64,000 nucleotides of DNA from Paenibacillus stellifer (GCF_000758685.1 NZ_CP009286.1:3254501-3318500); one strand, 5' to 3'. Counted from the first letter of the stretch, positions 33,334 through 42,536 are shown. Notes: generated from the sequence alone by a model not told the origin. Translations and numbers: made by a program.

Positions 33334-34119
33334 CTATCCGGGCGAACCTCCGGCTCCTTCCAGCTCCATTTCTCTCCAAACAGTATGGAACAGTTCGGCA
33401 AATCCCGGCTGGTCCCGGGCGTACAGCGGCGGTGTATCCGCGATGTTTCGGGGGATATCGAAGATGCGGCGGATTCTTCCTGGGTTCCGTCCCATAAGAA
33501 CGACTCTGCTGCTGACCGCAATCGCCTCCGACAGATCATGGGTGACCAGCAGCGCCGTCTTCCCCCTGCTTCGGAGCGTCTCCGACACGAGATCCTCAAG
33601 CTGGAGCTTGATCTGGTAATCCAGCGCGGAGAACGGCTCGTCAAGCAGCAGCAGCTCCGGATCGGTAGCAAGCGTCCGGACGAGCGCGACCCGCTGGCGC
33701 ATTCCGCCCGACAACTGGCCGGGGAGGGAGGATTCCTTCCCCTTAAGGCCCATTTCGGCAAGCAGCGCTGCCGTCTTGTCTCGATCCTCCGATCTCAGCC
33801 TGCCGGTCAATTCAAGACCGAGCAGCGAGTTCTCCAGAATCGTCCGCCACGGAAAGAGATAATCCTGCTGCAGCATGTACCCGATATGCGGCGAAGTCCC
33901 CGAGACCGTAGAGCCGTTCACCAGCACCTCGCCCTTCGACGGCTTCAGCAGGCCGGAGATGATGGAGAGAAGCGTCGTTTTGCCGCAGCCGCTCGGTCCG
34001 ACCAGGCTGACGAACTCCCCTTTTTCGATGACAAGACTGATCTGATCAAGGGCCAATGAGGCGCTCCGGTCCTCCAGATAAGCGTGTGAGACTGAACGCA
34101 GCTCCACTACCGGCGGCAT
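33334..34119 (-). CDS. ABC transporter ATP-binding protein (SsuB/TauB/ThiZ-like)
   Basis: 261 residues with GPSGCGKTT (Walker A), LSGGMRQRVALVR (signature), LLLDEPFSALD (Walker B) and the switch histidine in LVTHDLSEA. Q-loop at MLQQDYLFPWRT, as in nitrate/sulfonate/taurine-type ATPases. RBS AAAAGGAGGG. Middle gene of the importer operon. Confidence 0.92.
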   Translation of the reverse strand: MPPVVELRSVSHAYLEDRSASLALDQISLVIEKGEFVSLVGPSGCGKTTLLSIISGLLKPSKGEVLVNGSTVSGTSPHIGYMLQQDYLFPWRTILENSLLGLELTGRLRSEDRDKTAALLAEMGLKGKESSLPGQLSGGMRQRVALVRTLATDPELLLLDEPFSALDYQIKLQLEDLVSETLRSRGKTALLVTHDLSEAIAVSSRVVLMGRNPGRIRRIFDIPRNIADTPPLYARDQPGFAELFHTVWREMELEGAGGSPG

Positions 34120-34161
34120 GGCGGCTCCCTCCTTTTCATCGCTTAATTGCCTTACTCATTC

Positions 34162-35187
34162 TTATTTATCGTCCTTTACTTCCGACAGCGCCTTCTCCGC
34201 GAATGAGTTGTTCACAATTTTGGATGCCGGCACACGTTCTTTCAGCTCGCCCGCATTGTCCATAACATCCAGGAGATTATTCCATTCCGCATCGTCGATA
34301 ACCGGGTTCAGCGCATATGTGTCCTGATCCTTATATCGCTTGATCGCAGAGACAAGAACATCCTTATCTGCATCCTTGAAGTATGGCAGTACGGCATCCG
34401 CAATCTCTTCCGGAGTGTGGTCCTTTACCCAGTTCTGTGCTTTCTGCAGGGCATTCGTGAATTTCTGAACCGTTCCGGAGTGTTTCGTGATGAAGCTGAG
34501 CTTCGTCATGAACACCGTGTAAGGCAAATATCCGCTCTCGACCCCGAACGACGCTACCACCTTGCCCCGGCCTTCCCGTTCAAAGATGGACGCCTGCGGC
34601 TCAAACAGCTGCACATAATCGCCTGTGCCCGAAGCGAAAGCTCCCGCTATATTCGCAAAATCGATATTCTGAATAAGGGTCAAATCCTTGGACGTATCGA
34701 TCCCCTTCTTCTTGAGCGTGAAGTCACCGGCCATCTGCGGCATGCCGCCTTTGCGTTGACCCAGGAAAGTTGATCCCTTGAGCTGGCTCCAATCAAAATT
34801 TGACTGCTCCTTGCGGGCGAACAGGAAGGTGCCGTCGCGCTGCGTCAGTTGGGCAAAATTGATCACCGGATCGTCGCTGCCCTGCTGATAAACATAGATC
34901 GACGTCTCCGATCCCACCAGCGCCACATCGATCGCCCCGGACAGCAGCGCCGTCATGGTCTTGTCGCCCCCGGGAATCGTCTGGAGCTCGACATCCAGTC
35001 CCTCATCCTTGAAAAACCCTTGAGACAGCGCCACATACTCAGGCGCATAGAACACGGAACGCGTTACCTCTCCGACCTTCACCTTAACCGAGGCTGACTC
35101 GCTCTTCCCGCCGCAGCCGGCGAGCATGGAGACGGCCATCCCGACCGCAAGCGCCAGCGCCGCGGCTCTGTACCCTTTACGCATCAT
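34162..35187 (-). CDS. ABC transporter substrate-binding lipoprotein (NMT1/SsuA-like)
   Basis: 341 residues. The signal peptide ends in the lipobox LAGC, so it is lipid-anchored outside the membrane. The mature part begins with KVGEVTRSVFYAPEYVALSQGFF and LDVELQTIPGGDKTMTALLSGAIDVALVGSE over residues 45-100, characteristic of the NMT1/SsuA family. No cysteine other than the lipidated one, unlike the second binding protein at 60683. No TPP riboswitch was seen upstream, so a thiamine-precursor role has no regulatory support. Start at the ATG pair after GGAGAG. Confidence 0.88.
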   Translation of the reverse strand: MMRKGYRAAALALAVGMAVSMLAGCGGKSESASVKVKVGEVTRSVFYAPEYVALSQGFFKDEGLDVELQTIPGGDKTMTALLSGAIDVALVGSETSIYVYQQGSDDPVINFAQLTQRDGTFLFARKEQSNFDWSQLKGSTFLGQRKGGMPQMAGDFTLKKKGIDTSKDLTLIQNIDFANIAGAFASGTGDYVQLFEPQASIFEREGRGKVVASFGVESGYLPYTVFMTKLSFITKHSGTVQKFTNALQKAQNWVKDHTPEEIADAVLPYFKDADKDVLVSAIKRYKDQDTYALNPVIDDAEWNNLLDVMDNAGELKERVPASKIVNNSFAEKALSEVKDDK

Positions 35188-35319
35188 GCGTCTCTCCTCT
35201 CTCCCTTGCCCTTGCGGGGGATGACGGTCCGAATATCGGAGATAAGCCATCCGCTCCCCCGGAGCGGGATAATCCAGCATATGCAGACGCCCAGGAATCG
35301 GTTATTCCACTCCCATGCC

Positions 35320-35357
35320 AAAAAAAGACGGCCTGGCCGCGTTGGCCAAACCGTCTT
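35320..35357 (-). terminator. Terminator after the VOC gene
   Basis: Minus strand: AAGACGGTTTGGCC / GGCCAGGCCGTCTT and seven T. It separates the VOC gene from the importer operon. Confidence 0.88.
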
Positions 35358-35375
35358 GTATTCCGAAAACCTGTA

Positions 35376-35828
35376 TCAGTCGTTCTCAAGCAGCTCCACA
35401 AGCACCTTCAACTCATCGAGCGTATTCATATAGGCGTATCTTCCGCCCGTAAACTCCCCTTTTTGAATAAGCGGCATGCCTTTATTCCCCAGCAGCGCGA
35501 TTTTCTCCTTCATTCCCTTGATGCCGAAGGCGATATGGTGAACGCCCTCTCCCTGCTTGTCCAGGAACTCGCGCCAGGTAGAAGGTCCTTCATCCGGCTG
35601 AATCAGCTCGATTTGCAGCTGACCCATATCGAAGAAGGCCAGTTTGGCCCGCGCGGGCGTCGGTTGCCCCTCATATTCCGTCTGCGCCAGGTCCGCTGTA
35701 TCCGTCCAGAACGATTCCGGCTCCGGTATGCCGAAGAAATCGGCATAGCTCCGGGCAGTCTTTTCCACATCCTTAACAATAATGCCGATCTGGGTTACAA
35801 CCTGCGTACCTAATACTCCATTATCCAT
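35376..35828 (-). CDS. VOC-family protein (methylmalonyl-CoA epimerase/glyoxalase-like)
   Basis: 150 residues, one vicinal-oxygen-chelate fold made of two beta-alpha-beta-beta-beta units. IGIIVKDVEKTARSYADFFGI begins the first and GVHHIAFGIKGM begins the second. Candidate metal ligands are in the family positions: the acidic residue of IELIQP, His in GVHHIAFG and Glu in VELLEND; the first-position His is replaced by the Q of TQIGI. Sequence style is closest to methylmalonyl-CoA epimerases, but no partner mutase is near. RBS AGGGGGTG. Confidence 0.75.
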   Translation of the reverse strand: MDNGVLGTQVVTQIGIIVKDVEKTARSYADFFGIPEPESFWTDTADLAQTEYEGQPTPARAKLAFFDMGQLQIELIQPDEGPSTWREFLDKQGEGVHHIAFGIKGMKEKIALLGNKGMPLIQKGEFTGGRYAYMNTLDELKVLVELLEND

Positions 35829-35849
35829 ATTGCACCCCCTGAAATTGAT

Positions 35850-36527
35850 CTATCCCACATCCTGCTGGCGTGTCGGCCCCCAATGAAGCAGCCACTCCAG
35901 AAAAATCGAACAGTACTGCTCCTTGTCCATCGTCGATGCCGATACCCATTCCTCCCCTTCTCCGCAGCTCATCCGAAGCAGCCAGCCGCACCACCGGTTA
36001 GCGAGAAAGGACGCGTACTGAAACGTCCAGTCCCGTCCATGTCTGGAGCAGAAGCGCAGCTCGCCCGAAGTGCGGGGAGACCGGACGCAGAACGCGAACC
36101 GGATCGAGAGCCGCGAATCTCCGGTAATCCGCTTCACAAAGCGGCACAGCTGCAGCACGGAGCCGGACGCCCGGTTCAGAATTTCTCTATACTGGGGCTT
36201 GGACATGAGCAGTGCGGGATCAAGTCTACCCCCGGATGAAGCTTCGGGGAGAATGATGCCTTCCAGAATGGCTTCCCGGATTGCTTGTTCATGACCAGGA
36301 TCATCCAGCGCATGGCATTCAGGCTCCGCTCTTCCTTTGCGAATAATGATGACCTGCCGGGGATTAACATATATAAGCAGATCACAGTCCTTGTTCCCGC
36401 TCCGGTAACTCAGACGGCAGATCCTTTGGATTTCCGGTTGTTCAGCGGGCAGTCCGCTGCTTCTTACAAGCTTCTCTTCTTCGGGCATCAGGAACCGCAA
36501 GAATTTCTTCGATTGATCTTCCATCAC
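35850..36527 (-). CDS. Hypothetical 225-residue protein
   Basis: Not recognised. Soluble, mixed alpha/beta, with six or seven cysteines and many Trp/Arg in the C-terminal half (RFCSRHGRDWTFQYASFLANRW, spread over 160-181). No membrane segment or signal peptide. It starts at a GTG directly followed by ATG; GGAAGG lies 11 bases upstream. It ends 22 bases before the VOC gene on the same strand and may share its transcript. Confidence 0.6.
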   Translation of the reverse strand: MMEDQSKKFLRFLMPEEEKLVRSSGLPAEQPEIQRICRLSYRSGNKDCDLLIYVNPRQVIIIRKGRAEPECHALDDPGHEQAIREAILEGIILPEASSGGRLDPALLMSKPQYREILNRASGSVLQLCRFVKRITGDSRLSIRFAFCVRSPRTSGELRFCSRHGRDWTFQYASFLANRWCGWLLRMSCGEGEEWVSASTMDKEQYCSIFLEWLLHWGPTRQQDVG

Positions 36528-36653
36528 TGCGATCGTATCCTTCCGGTCTTAAATCTACCAATCTTTATGTTATCATAAGCTAATTTTAAGGTAAAATTAA
36601 GAAAAGAGAGATATTATGTATACCATGAAATAACTGTAACGAGGTGATTTCTA

Positions 36654-36893
36654 ATGAGAATGCTGATTACTTTCCAGAACAAGAGTGTTCCGGTATATTT
36701 TACTACAGACAACAAGCAGCCAACTCAAAAAGTACTTAAACTGCTGACAAGCGCGCTGGATCTCAAAATCAACAAAGGGAAAAACGCGCTCAAGAAATGC
36801 CTGAACTCCCTGATCAGTATCGAGATCAAAGGCTCCGAAGCCATCCTGCACAGCTTTAGCGAAGACGATACTCTGGCGCTGTCTCTCTATTAA
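36654..36893 (+). CDS. Hypothetical 79-residue protein
   Basis: Not recognised. Starts MRMLITFQNKSVPVYF after GAGGTGATTTC. A beta-rich start, a helical basic middle (KVLKLLTSALDLKINKGKNALKKCL in two parts), then two more strands suggest a compact alpha/beta fold. Isolated, followed by two strong terminators. Confidence 0.6.
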   Translation: MRMLITFQNKSVPVYFTTDNKQPTQKVLKLLTSALDLKINKGKNALKKCLNSLISIEIKGSEAILHSFSEDDTLALSLY

Positions 36894-36979
36894 AGTCATG
36901 AACTCAATTTACCCTTGAATATGCAAGTCTACCAAGGATAAACGCTGACGGCGTCCTTTAGGCCCGGGCGTTTACCGAG

Positions 36980-37025
36980 AAATAGAAGACCAATTATAAG
37001 CCATAACTTATAGGTCTTCTATTTT
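36980..37025 (+). terminator. Terminator 1 after the 79-residue gene
   Basis: AATAGAAGACC / GGTCTTCTATTTT, long stem with an AT-rich loop and a T tail. Confidence 0.75.
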
Positions 37026-37026
37026 C

Positions 37027-37062
37027 AAAAAAGCATCCTTCCGGACGGAAGGATGCTTTTTT
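37027..37062. terminator. Bidirectional terminator
   Basis: AAAAAAGCATCCTTCC / GGAAGGATGCTTTTTT perfect stem. It can stop transcripts from both sides. Confidence 0.88.
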
Positions 37063-37103
37063 ATATTGAATCTGACTGTCTCCGTTAAAGTAAAGCTTCT
37101 GTG

Positions 37104-37241
37104 TCATGTTCCGGTTCGATGATTTCGATCCTCCGCCTTCTCCGCCTTCTGAATCCGAAGCTGAAACAGCTTGACCAAGTTGATCTTCGTCTGCTCGTGA
37201 CAGTTGTCCAACTTTTTGATTATAAAACGGTCAATGGACAT
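37104..37241 (-). CDS. Small 45-residue protein
   Basis: ATG after AAAGGAGCG at 6 bases; MSIDRFIIKKLDNCHEQ then TKINLVKLFQLRIQKAEKAE, ending HRTGT. Basic and helical with one cysteine, no membrane span. The good RBS, codon pattern and facing terminator (37027-37062) support a real gene. Family unknown. Confidence 0.6.
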   Translation of the reverse strand: MSIDRFIIKKLDNCHEQTKINLVKLFQLRIQKAEKAEDRNHRTGT

Positions 37242-37498
37242 GTCAATCGCTCCTTTATCTGAAATGCAGAAGGGACAGGAAATGATTTCCTGAGCATCTG
37301 GTAATCCTATATAACCCTGTCCGTCACATTTTAAACGGAAGAGAAATGAGCATCGGATAGCTCTCTTCTAGGGCAAGGAGATTACGGTCATCCATATCTA
37401 GAGGCTGTACCGGATATAAGAACGCTCCCATTCAAAGATGTAGGTGAGAGTGCCTTGAGATGTCATCATTTATGCTCCCAAAAAATATTTTTACCCGT

Positions 37499-38587
37499 TC
37501 ATTCATCCATTTCGGCACGCCAGTCATACTTCCGGGCACGTGAGCCGGAGCCTTTGGTTCCGGCTGCTGCCGCGGCTGCGCCCTTGCGCTTGAGGCGCGA
37601 TTCCTTCGTCGCCTGAAACTGCAGCTCGCGCTGGGTTTTATGGTAGCTCCGGAGACGCTTCTCCGCTAGCTCCCCGCTCTCCACCGCCTCGCGGACAGCG
37701 CAGCCTTCCTCCCGCTCATGGCGGCAATCCGCAAAGCGGCAGCCTGCCGACAGCTGGGCGATATCGGCGAATGCCAAATCCAGGCCGCCTTCATCCTCCC
37801 ACAGCTGAAGCTCGCGCATGCCGGGCGTATCGATGATGATTCCACCGTCCGGCAGCACAAACAGCTCCCGCCGCGTCGTCGTATGCCGTCCCCGGCTGTC
37901 GTCCTCCCGGACAGCGCCGGTCAGCTGGACTTCTTCTCCGCTCAGCCAGTTGACGAGCGTCGATTTGCCGCAGCCGGAGGAGCCGGTAAGTGTGGCGGTT
38001 CTTCCCTCGCCGATATAAGGCATCAGTTTGGCCCGTCCCCGGTCCTTGACAGCGCTAACCGCCAGCACCGGCACACCGGGCGCGGCCAGCTCCATTTCGC
38101 GGAGCCTGCTCTCGGGATCATCGCACAAGTCCGCCTTCGTCAGCACAATAACAGGCGAAGCACCGCTGTTCCAGGCCATGATCAAATACCGCTCCATCCG
38201 GCGGATATTGTAATCATCATTCAAGGCGCTGACCAGAAAGAGCGTGTCGACATTGGCAGCGACGATCTGCTCACGGGGCTGGCTCCCGGCTGCCTTTCTT
38301 GAAATCTGGCTGCGCCGTTCCAGCACTCGCTGAAGTATATACGGTCCGGCTTCCGATTTTCTAACCTCTGTCCAGTCCCCGATCGCCGGGTAATCGCCGA
38401 AAGTCTCCAGAGAATGTCTCAGCTTGCCGGAGAGTTCACCCCAGCCTTCCCCTTCTTCGGTCACGACCCGGTAACGGCTTCCGAAGTCGCCGACGATACG
38501 GGCCGGCATCGTTCCTTCGGTCCGGTCTCCGTTCCGATTCCATAGTTGATTCCAATCTTCATTCCAACCGTACTGCTCTAAAGTCAT
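37499..38587 (-). CDS. rsgA: Ribosome small-subunit-dependent GTPase A (RsgA)
   Basis: 362 residues. A circularly permuted GTPase for 30S maturation. An OB-fold N-terminal domain is followed by motifs in the order G4 (TKAD), G1 (GSSGCGKST), G3 (DTPGM), which is the permutation signature. A zinc knuckle with C-R-F-A-D-C-R-H and a later Cys, and a basic Lys/Arg tail, follow. I start at the ATG after GGAGG (6 bases); the reading frame is open for 99 more codons upstream but runs through two terminator hairpins. It is longer than a typical B. subtilis RsgA (about 300), so it may be the second, YjeQ-like paralogue often found in Paenibacillus. Confidence 0.9.
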   Translation of the reverse strand: MTLEQYGWNEDWNQLWNRNGDRTEGTMPARIVGDFGSRYRVVTEEGEGWGELSGKLRHSLETFGDYPAIGDWTEVRKSEAGPYILQRVLERRSQISRKAAGSQPREQIVAANVDTLFLVSALNDDYNIRRMERYLIMAWNSGASPVIVLTKADLCDDPESRLREMELAAPGVPVLAVSAVKDRGRAKLMPYIGEGRTATLTGSSGCGKSTLVNWLSGEEVQLTGAVREDDSRGRHTTTRRELFVLPDGGIIIDTPGMRELQLWEDEGGLDLAFADIAQLSAGCRFADCRHEREEGCAVREAVESGELAEKRLRSYHKTQRELQFQATKESRLKRKGAAAAAAGTKGSGSRARKYDWRAEMDE

Positions 38588-38660
38588 GTAATACCTCCAT
38601 TGTTTGAGTGTTGATCTTGTCTTCCTTAACCTGCAACGTTCTTCCGGGAATCCGCGCACA

Positions 38661-38696
38661 CAAAAGCCCGCCGTACCTTTCGGTTCCGGCGGGCTA
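38661..38696 (-). terminator. Terminator-like hairpin 75 bases upstream of rsgA
   Basis: Minus strand: AGCCCGCCGGAACC / GGTACGGCGGGCT followed by TTTG. Its left arm repeats the CCGCCGGAACC of the next hairpin upstream. Confidence 0.65.
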
Positions 38697-38837
38697 AATA
38701 AACCGCTCCTGTGCATATGCGCTTCGGAGCGGGCCTCTACAGCTTCTTCTCGCGCAGGACGGGGAGAGAATTCCCCGACAGCTGCGCGTACGGGCACAGG
38801 GAAGGCGGGATGTTGCAACTCCACCTCCCCCTGCCGC

Positions 38838-38876
38838 AAAAAAAGCCGCCGGAACCTGGATACGGTTCCGGCGGCT
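38838..38876 (-). terminator. Strong terminator in the rsgA leader
   Basis: Minus strand: GCCGCCGGAACC / GGTTCCGGCGGC followed by seven T. It lies after the 26-codon ORF. Confidence 0.85.
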
Positions 38877-38911
38877 TCATACAAGCGCGGCGTGTCAGCC
38901 GCGGTGTCTAA

Positions 38912-38992
38912 TCAGCGCAAGCGGCCTATTCCCGGAAGAGACGTATCCCAATCAGCAACAACTGGCAACATCTTGACCATTTGAACTGTCAT
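38912..38992 (-). CDS. Possible 26-residue small protein or leader peptide
   Basis: ATG ten bases after GGAAGGAG opens MTVQMVKMLPVVADWDT and ends PGIGRLR. A GCGGC/GCCGC hairpin and a strong terminator follow within 70 bases, then a second terminator, then rsgA. The arrangement (short ORF, hairpins, terminator, gene) resembles a ribosome-controlled leader, but it could equally be an independent micro-gene. Confidence 0.35.
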   Translation of the reverse strand: MTVQMVKMLPVVADWDTSLPGIGRLR

Positions 38993-39072
38993 ATTACATC
39001 TACTCCTTCCGGTAATTAATGGACCCATCATAAACGGGAAGACCAACTATTGTCAACCCGCTTCAACCTCAT

Positions 39073-39741
39073 TTACAAAATTTCTTTGAGCTCGCAGAGC
39101 TCATCGATCGTCCGCCATGGGCGAACGCCAAGCTTATCGTCCCAAGGATGATTGCGCCGCAGCCAGATCCCCTGCATGCCTGTGCGTCCCGCTCCCCAGA
39201 TGTCGTTAACAGGATGATCTCCGATAAACAGCGTTTCCTCTGCCCCGAAGCCAAGCCTTTCCAGTGCAAGGCGGTAAATCGCCTCATCCGGCTTGCTGAT
39301 TCCGGCTTCGCCGGAGATCACAATCGTCTTGAAGTAATCTCCCAGGTTCAGCATTTCGATTTTTCCCCGTTGAATATCACTTTTCCCGTTGGTGACAAGC
39401 CCGAGCACATAGCCGCTGGCGGCCAAATACTCAAGGCATTCCACCGCATCCTTCATCAGCGCGCCGTGTCCTGCATAATTCGTATCGTAATATTCCCTGA
39501 TGTCCGCTGCAGTGACGGGCTCCTTCCAGGGCAGCACCTCGCTGAGCTCGTGAAAAAAACCGTCCTTGTCCCTGTAGCCGTCCGCATCGCGGACGATCAT
39601 GTCCTCGACCAGCACAAGCTGTTCACTAGAATTCAAGTGTCCGAAATAGTGCGATATGAATTGTGTGCCAAAGCTGCGGAATGTGGAATCACGATCCATC
39701 AGCGTATTGTCCAGATCAAATAATAATGCTTTGGGTGTTCC
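39073..39741 (-). CDS. HAD-superfamily phosphatase (YjjG-like)
   Basis: 222 residues. Motif I DLDNTLMDR, motif II LGLVTNGKSD, motif III GISKPDEAIY and motif IV IGDHPVNDIWGA are intact; the helical cap lies between motifs I and II. By family a nucleotide or phosphosugar phosphatase. The ATG behind CGGAAGA starts MGTPKALLFDLDNT; the longer frame upstream has no RBS. It is a paralogue of the HAD gene at 2719-3513. Confidence 0.85.
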   Translation of the reverse strand, partial: GTPKALLFDLDNTLMDRDSTFRSFGTQFISHYFGHLNSSEQLVLVEDMIVRDADGYRDKDGFFHELSEVLPWKEPVTAADIREYYDTNYAGHGALMKDAVECLEYLAASGYVLGLVTNGKSDIQRGKIEMLNLGDYFKTIVISGEAGISKPDEAIYRLALERLGFGAEETLFIGDHPVNDIWGAGRTGMQGIWLRRNHPWDDKLGVRPWRTIDELCELKEIL

Positions 39742-40134
39742 CATTCTTCCGATTCTCCCTGCCTTGTTTCTATTCTCCATCCTCACAGGACAGATACTCA
39801 TAGGCATTATACTTGAAAATCAGACAGATTGTTAGACCAGGCAGGCAAAGACGGGCTTCGTTTTGTTCTTGTTGTAGCTCGGCCGGCAGCCGCATGACAC
39901 AACGATCACCACAGTTCTGCGCAAGGCCGAATATTTTACAGAACATAAATCCTATTGCAGCCCAGTTGTTGTTAACGCTTCCATTATAGAAACCCGAAGG
40001 GCTTTTGCAGAGTGCAAACACCCTTGCTTCGGTCAGAAGGCATACGGCGAGAATGGACCATCAAGCATCTTAATACCGCCGCGCCTTTCGCAGGCTTCTC
40101 CATAGCGGCCGATATCGGCCACCGAGAAATCCAT
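39742..40134. other. Stretch without a supported gene
   Basis: Lower GC than its surroundings. An 83-codon minus-strand frame (39770-40021) has no RBS and no recognisable sequence. Near 40100 there is a GC-rich palindrome GGCCGATATCGGCC. Nothing else seen. Confidence 0.55.
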
Positions 40135-40590
40135 TTACTTGAAATGTTCGGAGCGATGGGTCAGCATCAGCTCTTCGTCGGTAATGTACAGAGGAAAAGG
40201 CGGAACCTCCTTCAAATACCGCTGGCTGGCCAGAAGGCGGAAGTGAACCTCGGGAAGCGGCGCCTCTTCGAGCAGGGGCAGCTTGCCGGTATCGCTGAAA
40301 TAGCTGTCCACGGCGCTCTGGACCAGATCGAGAAAGTAGGGAATATCCTTCTCCCCTTCATCAAAAATCTCAAACGTTTCGCGGGACATATAGAACTTCT
40401 GATCCGACACGCCTCCCAAGTACCGGGTTAGACGGGAGAGGTCGATGCTTTTGTCTTCTTTGAGCAGCACTGTCCGGTTAATCTTCGGGGGCATGTCATT
40501 CTCGAATTGGCGTACAGCTTGTTTAACTTCCGGCAAGGTGACAGTGATCCGGGACGGAGCGGCTTCTTTCTTGAACCTTTTGAAGATCAT
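40135..40590 (-). CDS. DUF3939-like protein
   Basis: 151 residues, soluble alpha/beta. ITVTLPEVKQAVRQFENDMP, the central YFLDLVQSAVDSYF and PLYITDEELMLTHR fit the DUF3939 pattern found in Bacillales. Function unknown. A good RBS (AAAGGAGTC) supports the ATG. Single gene downstream of the ArsR-type gene on the same strand, 126 bases away. Confidence 0.7.
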   Translation of the reverse strand: MIFKRFKKEAAPSRITVTLPEVKQAVRQFENDMPPKINRTVLLKEDKSIDLSRLTRYLGGVSDQKFYMSRETFEIFDEGEKDIPYFLDLVQSAVDSYFSDTGKLPLLEEAPLPEVHFRLLASQRYLKEVPPFPLYITDEELMLTHRSEHFK

Positions 40591-40716
40591 GCGAAAGACT
40601 CCTTTCTTGCTGCCAGATTTAATATCTATAACGCTTTCAATTCCAGTTTATTCAATCCCGAAAATTTTAATCAATTATAATTAACCTGTCACAGAAATGT
40701 ACGAAACTTTAGAATA

Positions 40717-41313
40717 TTATTTGACGGATTCCCATTTCGTCCACATCTCTCTTGGATTCAGCTCATAGACATCGTTCTCTCTATACATAAACTGGTGCAT
40801 AATGAACTCACGGCGTATGGTCGCGAAATCTTCATGGTACTCCTTGATAAAAGCGTTGATCTCCTTCTCGCTGTAAGTCACCCCCTGCTGCAACTGCTCC
40901 GCCATATGCTGGAGGGCAATCAGCTTCTTCTTGTACTGTGCCGGAATCTGCCGCAGCTTCCCTTCTTTGGAGAAAAAGTTGCGGATCACTGACTCCTGCA
41001 GGCTCTGATCCTTGCTGATCTCATCCATTTCTTCTGCCCCCTTGTCAAAAATAAAGGATAACGACGCCTCGCTCCCCTTCCGGATAAACTCCGGATTGAG
41101 CTTGAAGTACACGGTGTTCTTGTCCCTGCGTTCCAGGATCATCGCTGCGGCGCGCAGCTTGGCCGCATGATGGGTTACCGTGGGTTGGGACAGCCCGAGC
41201 GCTTCCGCCAGCGCCTGCCCGTGCATCTCCCCCTTGGACAGAAGAAGCAGCATCCGCATGCGGGTAGGATCGGCCAGCGCTTTATGATAATTGACAATTT
41301 TATCGAGCTGCAT
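40717..41313 (-). CDS. ArsR-type regulator with DUF2087 domain
   Basis: 198 residues. An N-terminal winged helix (HKALADPTRMRMLLLLSKGEMHGQALAEALGLSQPTVTHHAAKL across 10-55) is joined to a C-terminal DUF2087 domain (about 120-185) starting KLRQIPAQYKKKLIAL and containing YSEKEINAFIKEYHEDFATIRREFI. No Cys pairs of the metal-sensing type, so the signal is probably not a metal. The ATG 8 bases after AGGAG is used in place of the GTG three codons earlier. Divergent from ypdA with about 215 bases between them. Confidence 0.82.
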   Translation of the reverse strand: MQLDKIVNYHKALADPTRMRMLLLLSKGEMHGQALAEALGLSQPTVTHHAAKLRAAAMILERRDKNTVYFKLNPEFIRKGSEASLSFIFDKGAEEMDEISKDQSLQESVIRNFFSKEGKLRQIPAQYKKKLIALQHMAEQLQQGVTYSEKEINAFIKEYHEDFATIRREFIMHQFMYRENDVYELNPREMWTKWESVK

Positions 41314-41529
41314 CAGAGACACTCCTCATTCAACAAACATGTTATTAGATATATATCTAATTATATAATAATCCTCAAGTTCTGGCAACCGTTCGTTCTG
41401 CGGCTGATCCTTACGCTTTGCTTCTCCCTGGCAAAAGGGCGATAATTACGGTACGATTTAGGTTGCGATACTCACCGTATACCCAGCGTATACTTTAGAA
41501 CAAGAAAATAGCGGGAGGTCTTTGCGTAT

Positions 41530-42534
41530 ATGCATGATGTGATCATTATCGGAGCGGGGCCCTGCGGGCTGTCCGCTGCAATCGAGTGCCGGCGGCTGGG
41601 ACTGTCCGCGATTATCGTCGAGAAGCATTTTATCGTCCATTCCATTTACCGGTATCCGACACATATGCAGTTCTTCAGCACACCGGAGCTGCTGGAAATC
41701 GGGGGAATCCCATTTACTTCGCCTCATGATAAGCCTTACCGGCATGAAGCTCTGGTCTATTACCGCAAAGCCGCTGAGCTGCATCAGCTTGACATCGCGG
41801 CTTATGAGGAAGCTGTCTCCATCGAGAAGCTTGAGGACGGAGCCTTTGCCGTACATACGGAGAACCGGCGCGGAGAACGGAAGACCCGGCACGGCTCAGC
41901 CGTCATCATCTCGACCGGTTACTTCGATCAGCCGAACTGGATAGGCATTCCGGGCGAAGATTTGCCCAAGGTTACCCATTACTTCGGGGAAGCCCACCCG
42001 TATACCGGCATGAAGGTCGCGATCATCGGGGGCAGCAACTCGGCGGTAGATGCGGCTCTTGAGCTGATGCGGGTCGGAGCAGAGGTAGATATGGTCTACC
42101 GCGGCGACAGCATTTCCGCCAATATCAAGCCGTGGGTAAGGCCGATCTTCGAAAGCATGGTTGACAAAGGCCGGATCAGGCTGCATCTGTCATCCCGGGT
42201 AACAGAAATTACGCCGTCCTATGTCACGGTCACACCTGCGGACGGAGAAGCCCCCCTGCGGCTGGAGAACGACTTCGTGCTCGCGATGACCGGCTTTAGG
42301 CCGGACCGCAGACTTGTCACTGATCTGGGCGTCATTATGGATGATGAGATGGATAAGCCGGTCTTCGACCCGGCCACCATGGAGACGAACATCCAGGGCG
42401 TGTATGTCGCGGGCGTTATCGCCTCAGGACGCAACGCGAACGAGATCTTCATCGAGACAGGACGCCGGCACGGCGCGCTGATCGCCGAGCATCTGGCATC
42501 GAGACGGCCGGCCCGTGCAGGGGAGAGCCGGTAA
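41530..42534 (+). CDS. ypdA: YpdA family bacillithiol disulfide reductase-like flavoprotein
   Basis: 334 residues. An FAD/NADPH-dependent oxidoreductase that reduces bacillithiol disulfide in staphylococci and Bacillus. FAD site [19 protein letters not shown] at the N-terminus (the Cys of GPCG matches the catalytic Cys of YpdA), NADPH site [17 protein letters not shown], and the end [19 protein letters not shown]. Cytoplasmic. Two bases separate it from the downstream DUF441 gene. Preceded by AGCGGGAGG. Confidence 0.9.
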   Translation: MHDVIIIGAGPCGLSAAIECRRLGLSAIIVEKHFIVHSIYRYPTHMQFFSTPELLEIGGIPFTSPHDKPYRHEALVYYRKAAELHQLDIAAYEEAVSIEKLEDGAFAVHTENRRGERKTRHGSAVIISTGYFDQPNWIGIPGEDLPKVTHYFGEAHPYTGMKVAIIGGSNSAVDAALELMRVGAEVDMVYRGDSISANIKPWVRPIFESMVDKGRIRLHLSSRVTEITPSYVTVTPADGEAPLRLENDFVLAMTGFRPDRRLVTDLGVIMDDEMDKPVFDPATMETNIQGVYVAGVIASGRNANEIFIETGRRHGALIAEHLASRRPARAGESR

Positions 42535-42536
42535 TC

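Noticed and set aside
35188..35320. TPP riboswitch ahead of the first SsuABC-type operon
   Set aside because: The conserved CTGAGA and thi-box core are absent, so a thiamine-precursor importer is not supported.
38588..38884. Longer RsgA beginning 99 codons upstream
   Set aside because: The extension crosses a terminator hairpin and lacks similarity; the inner ATG has GGAGG at 6 bases.
39000..39060. T-box element in the rsgA leader
   Set aside because: The conserved T-box GGTGGNACC sequence is not present; only terminator hairpins are.
39770..40021. 83-codon minus-strand open frame
   Set aside because: No RBS and no coding signature; probably chance.
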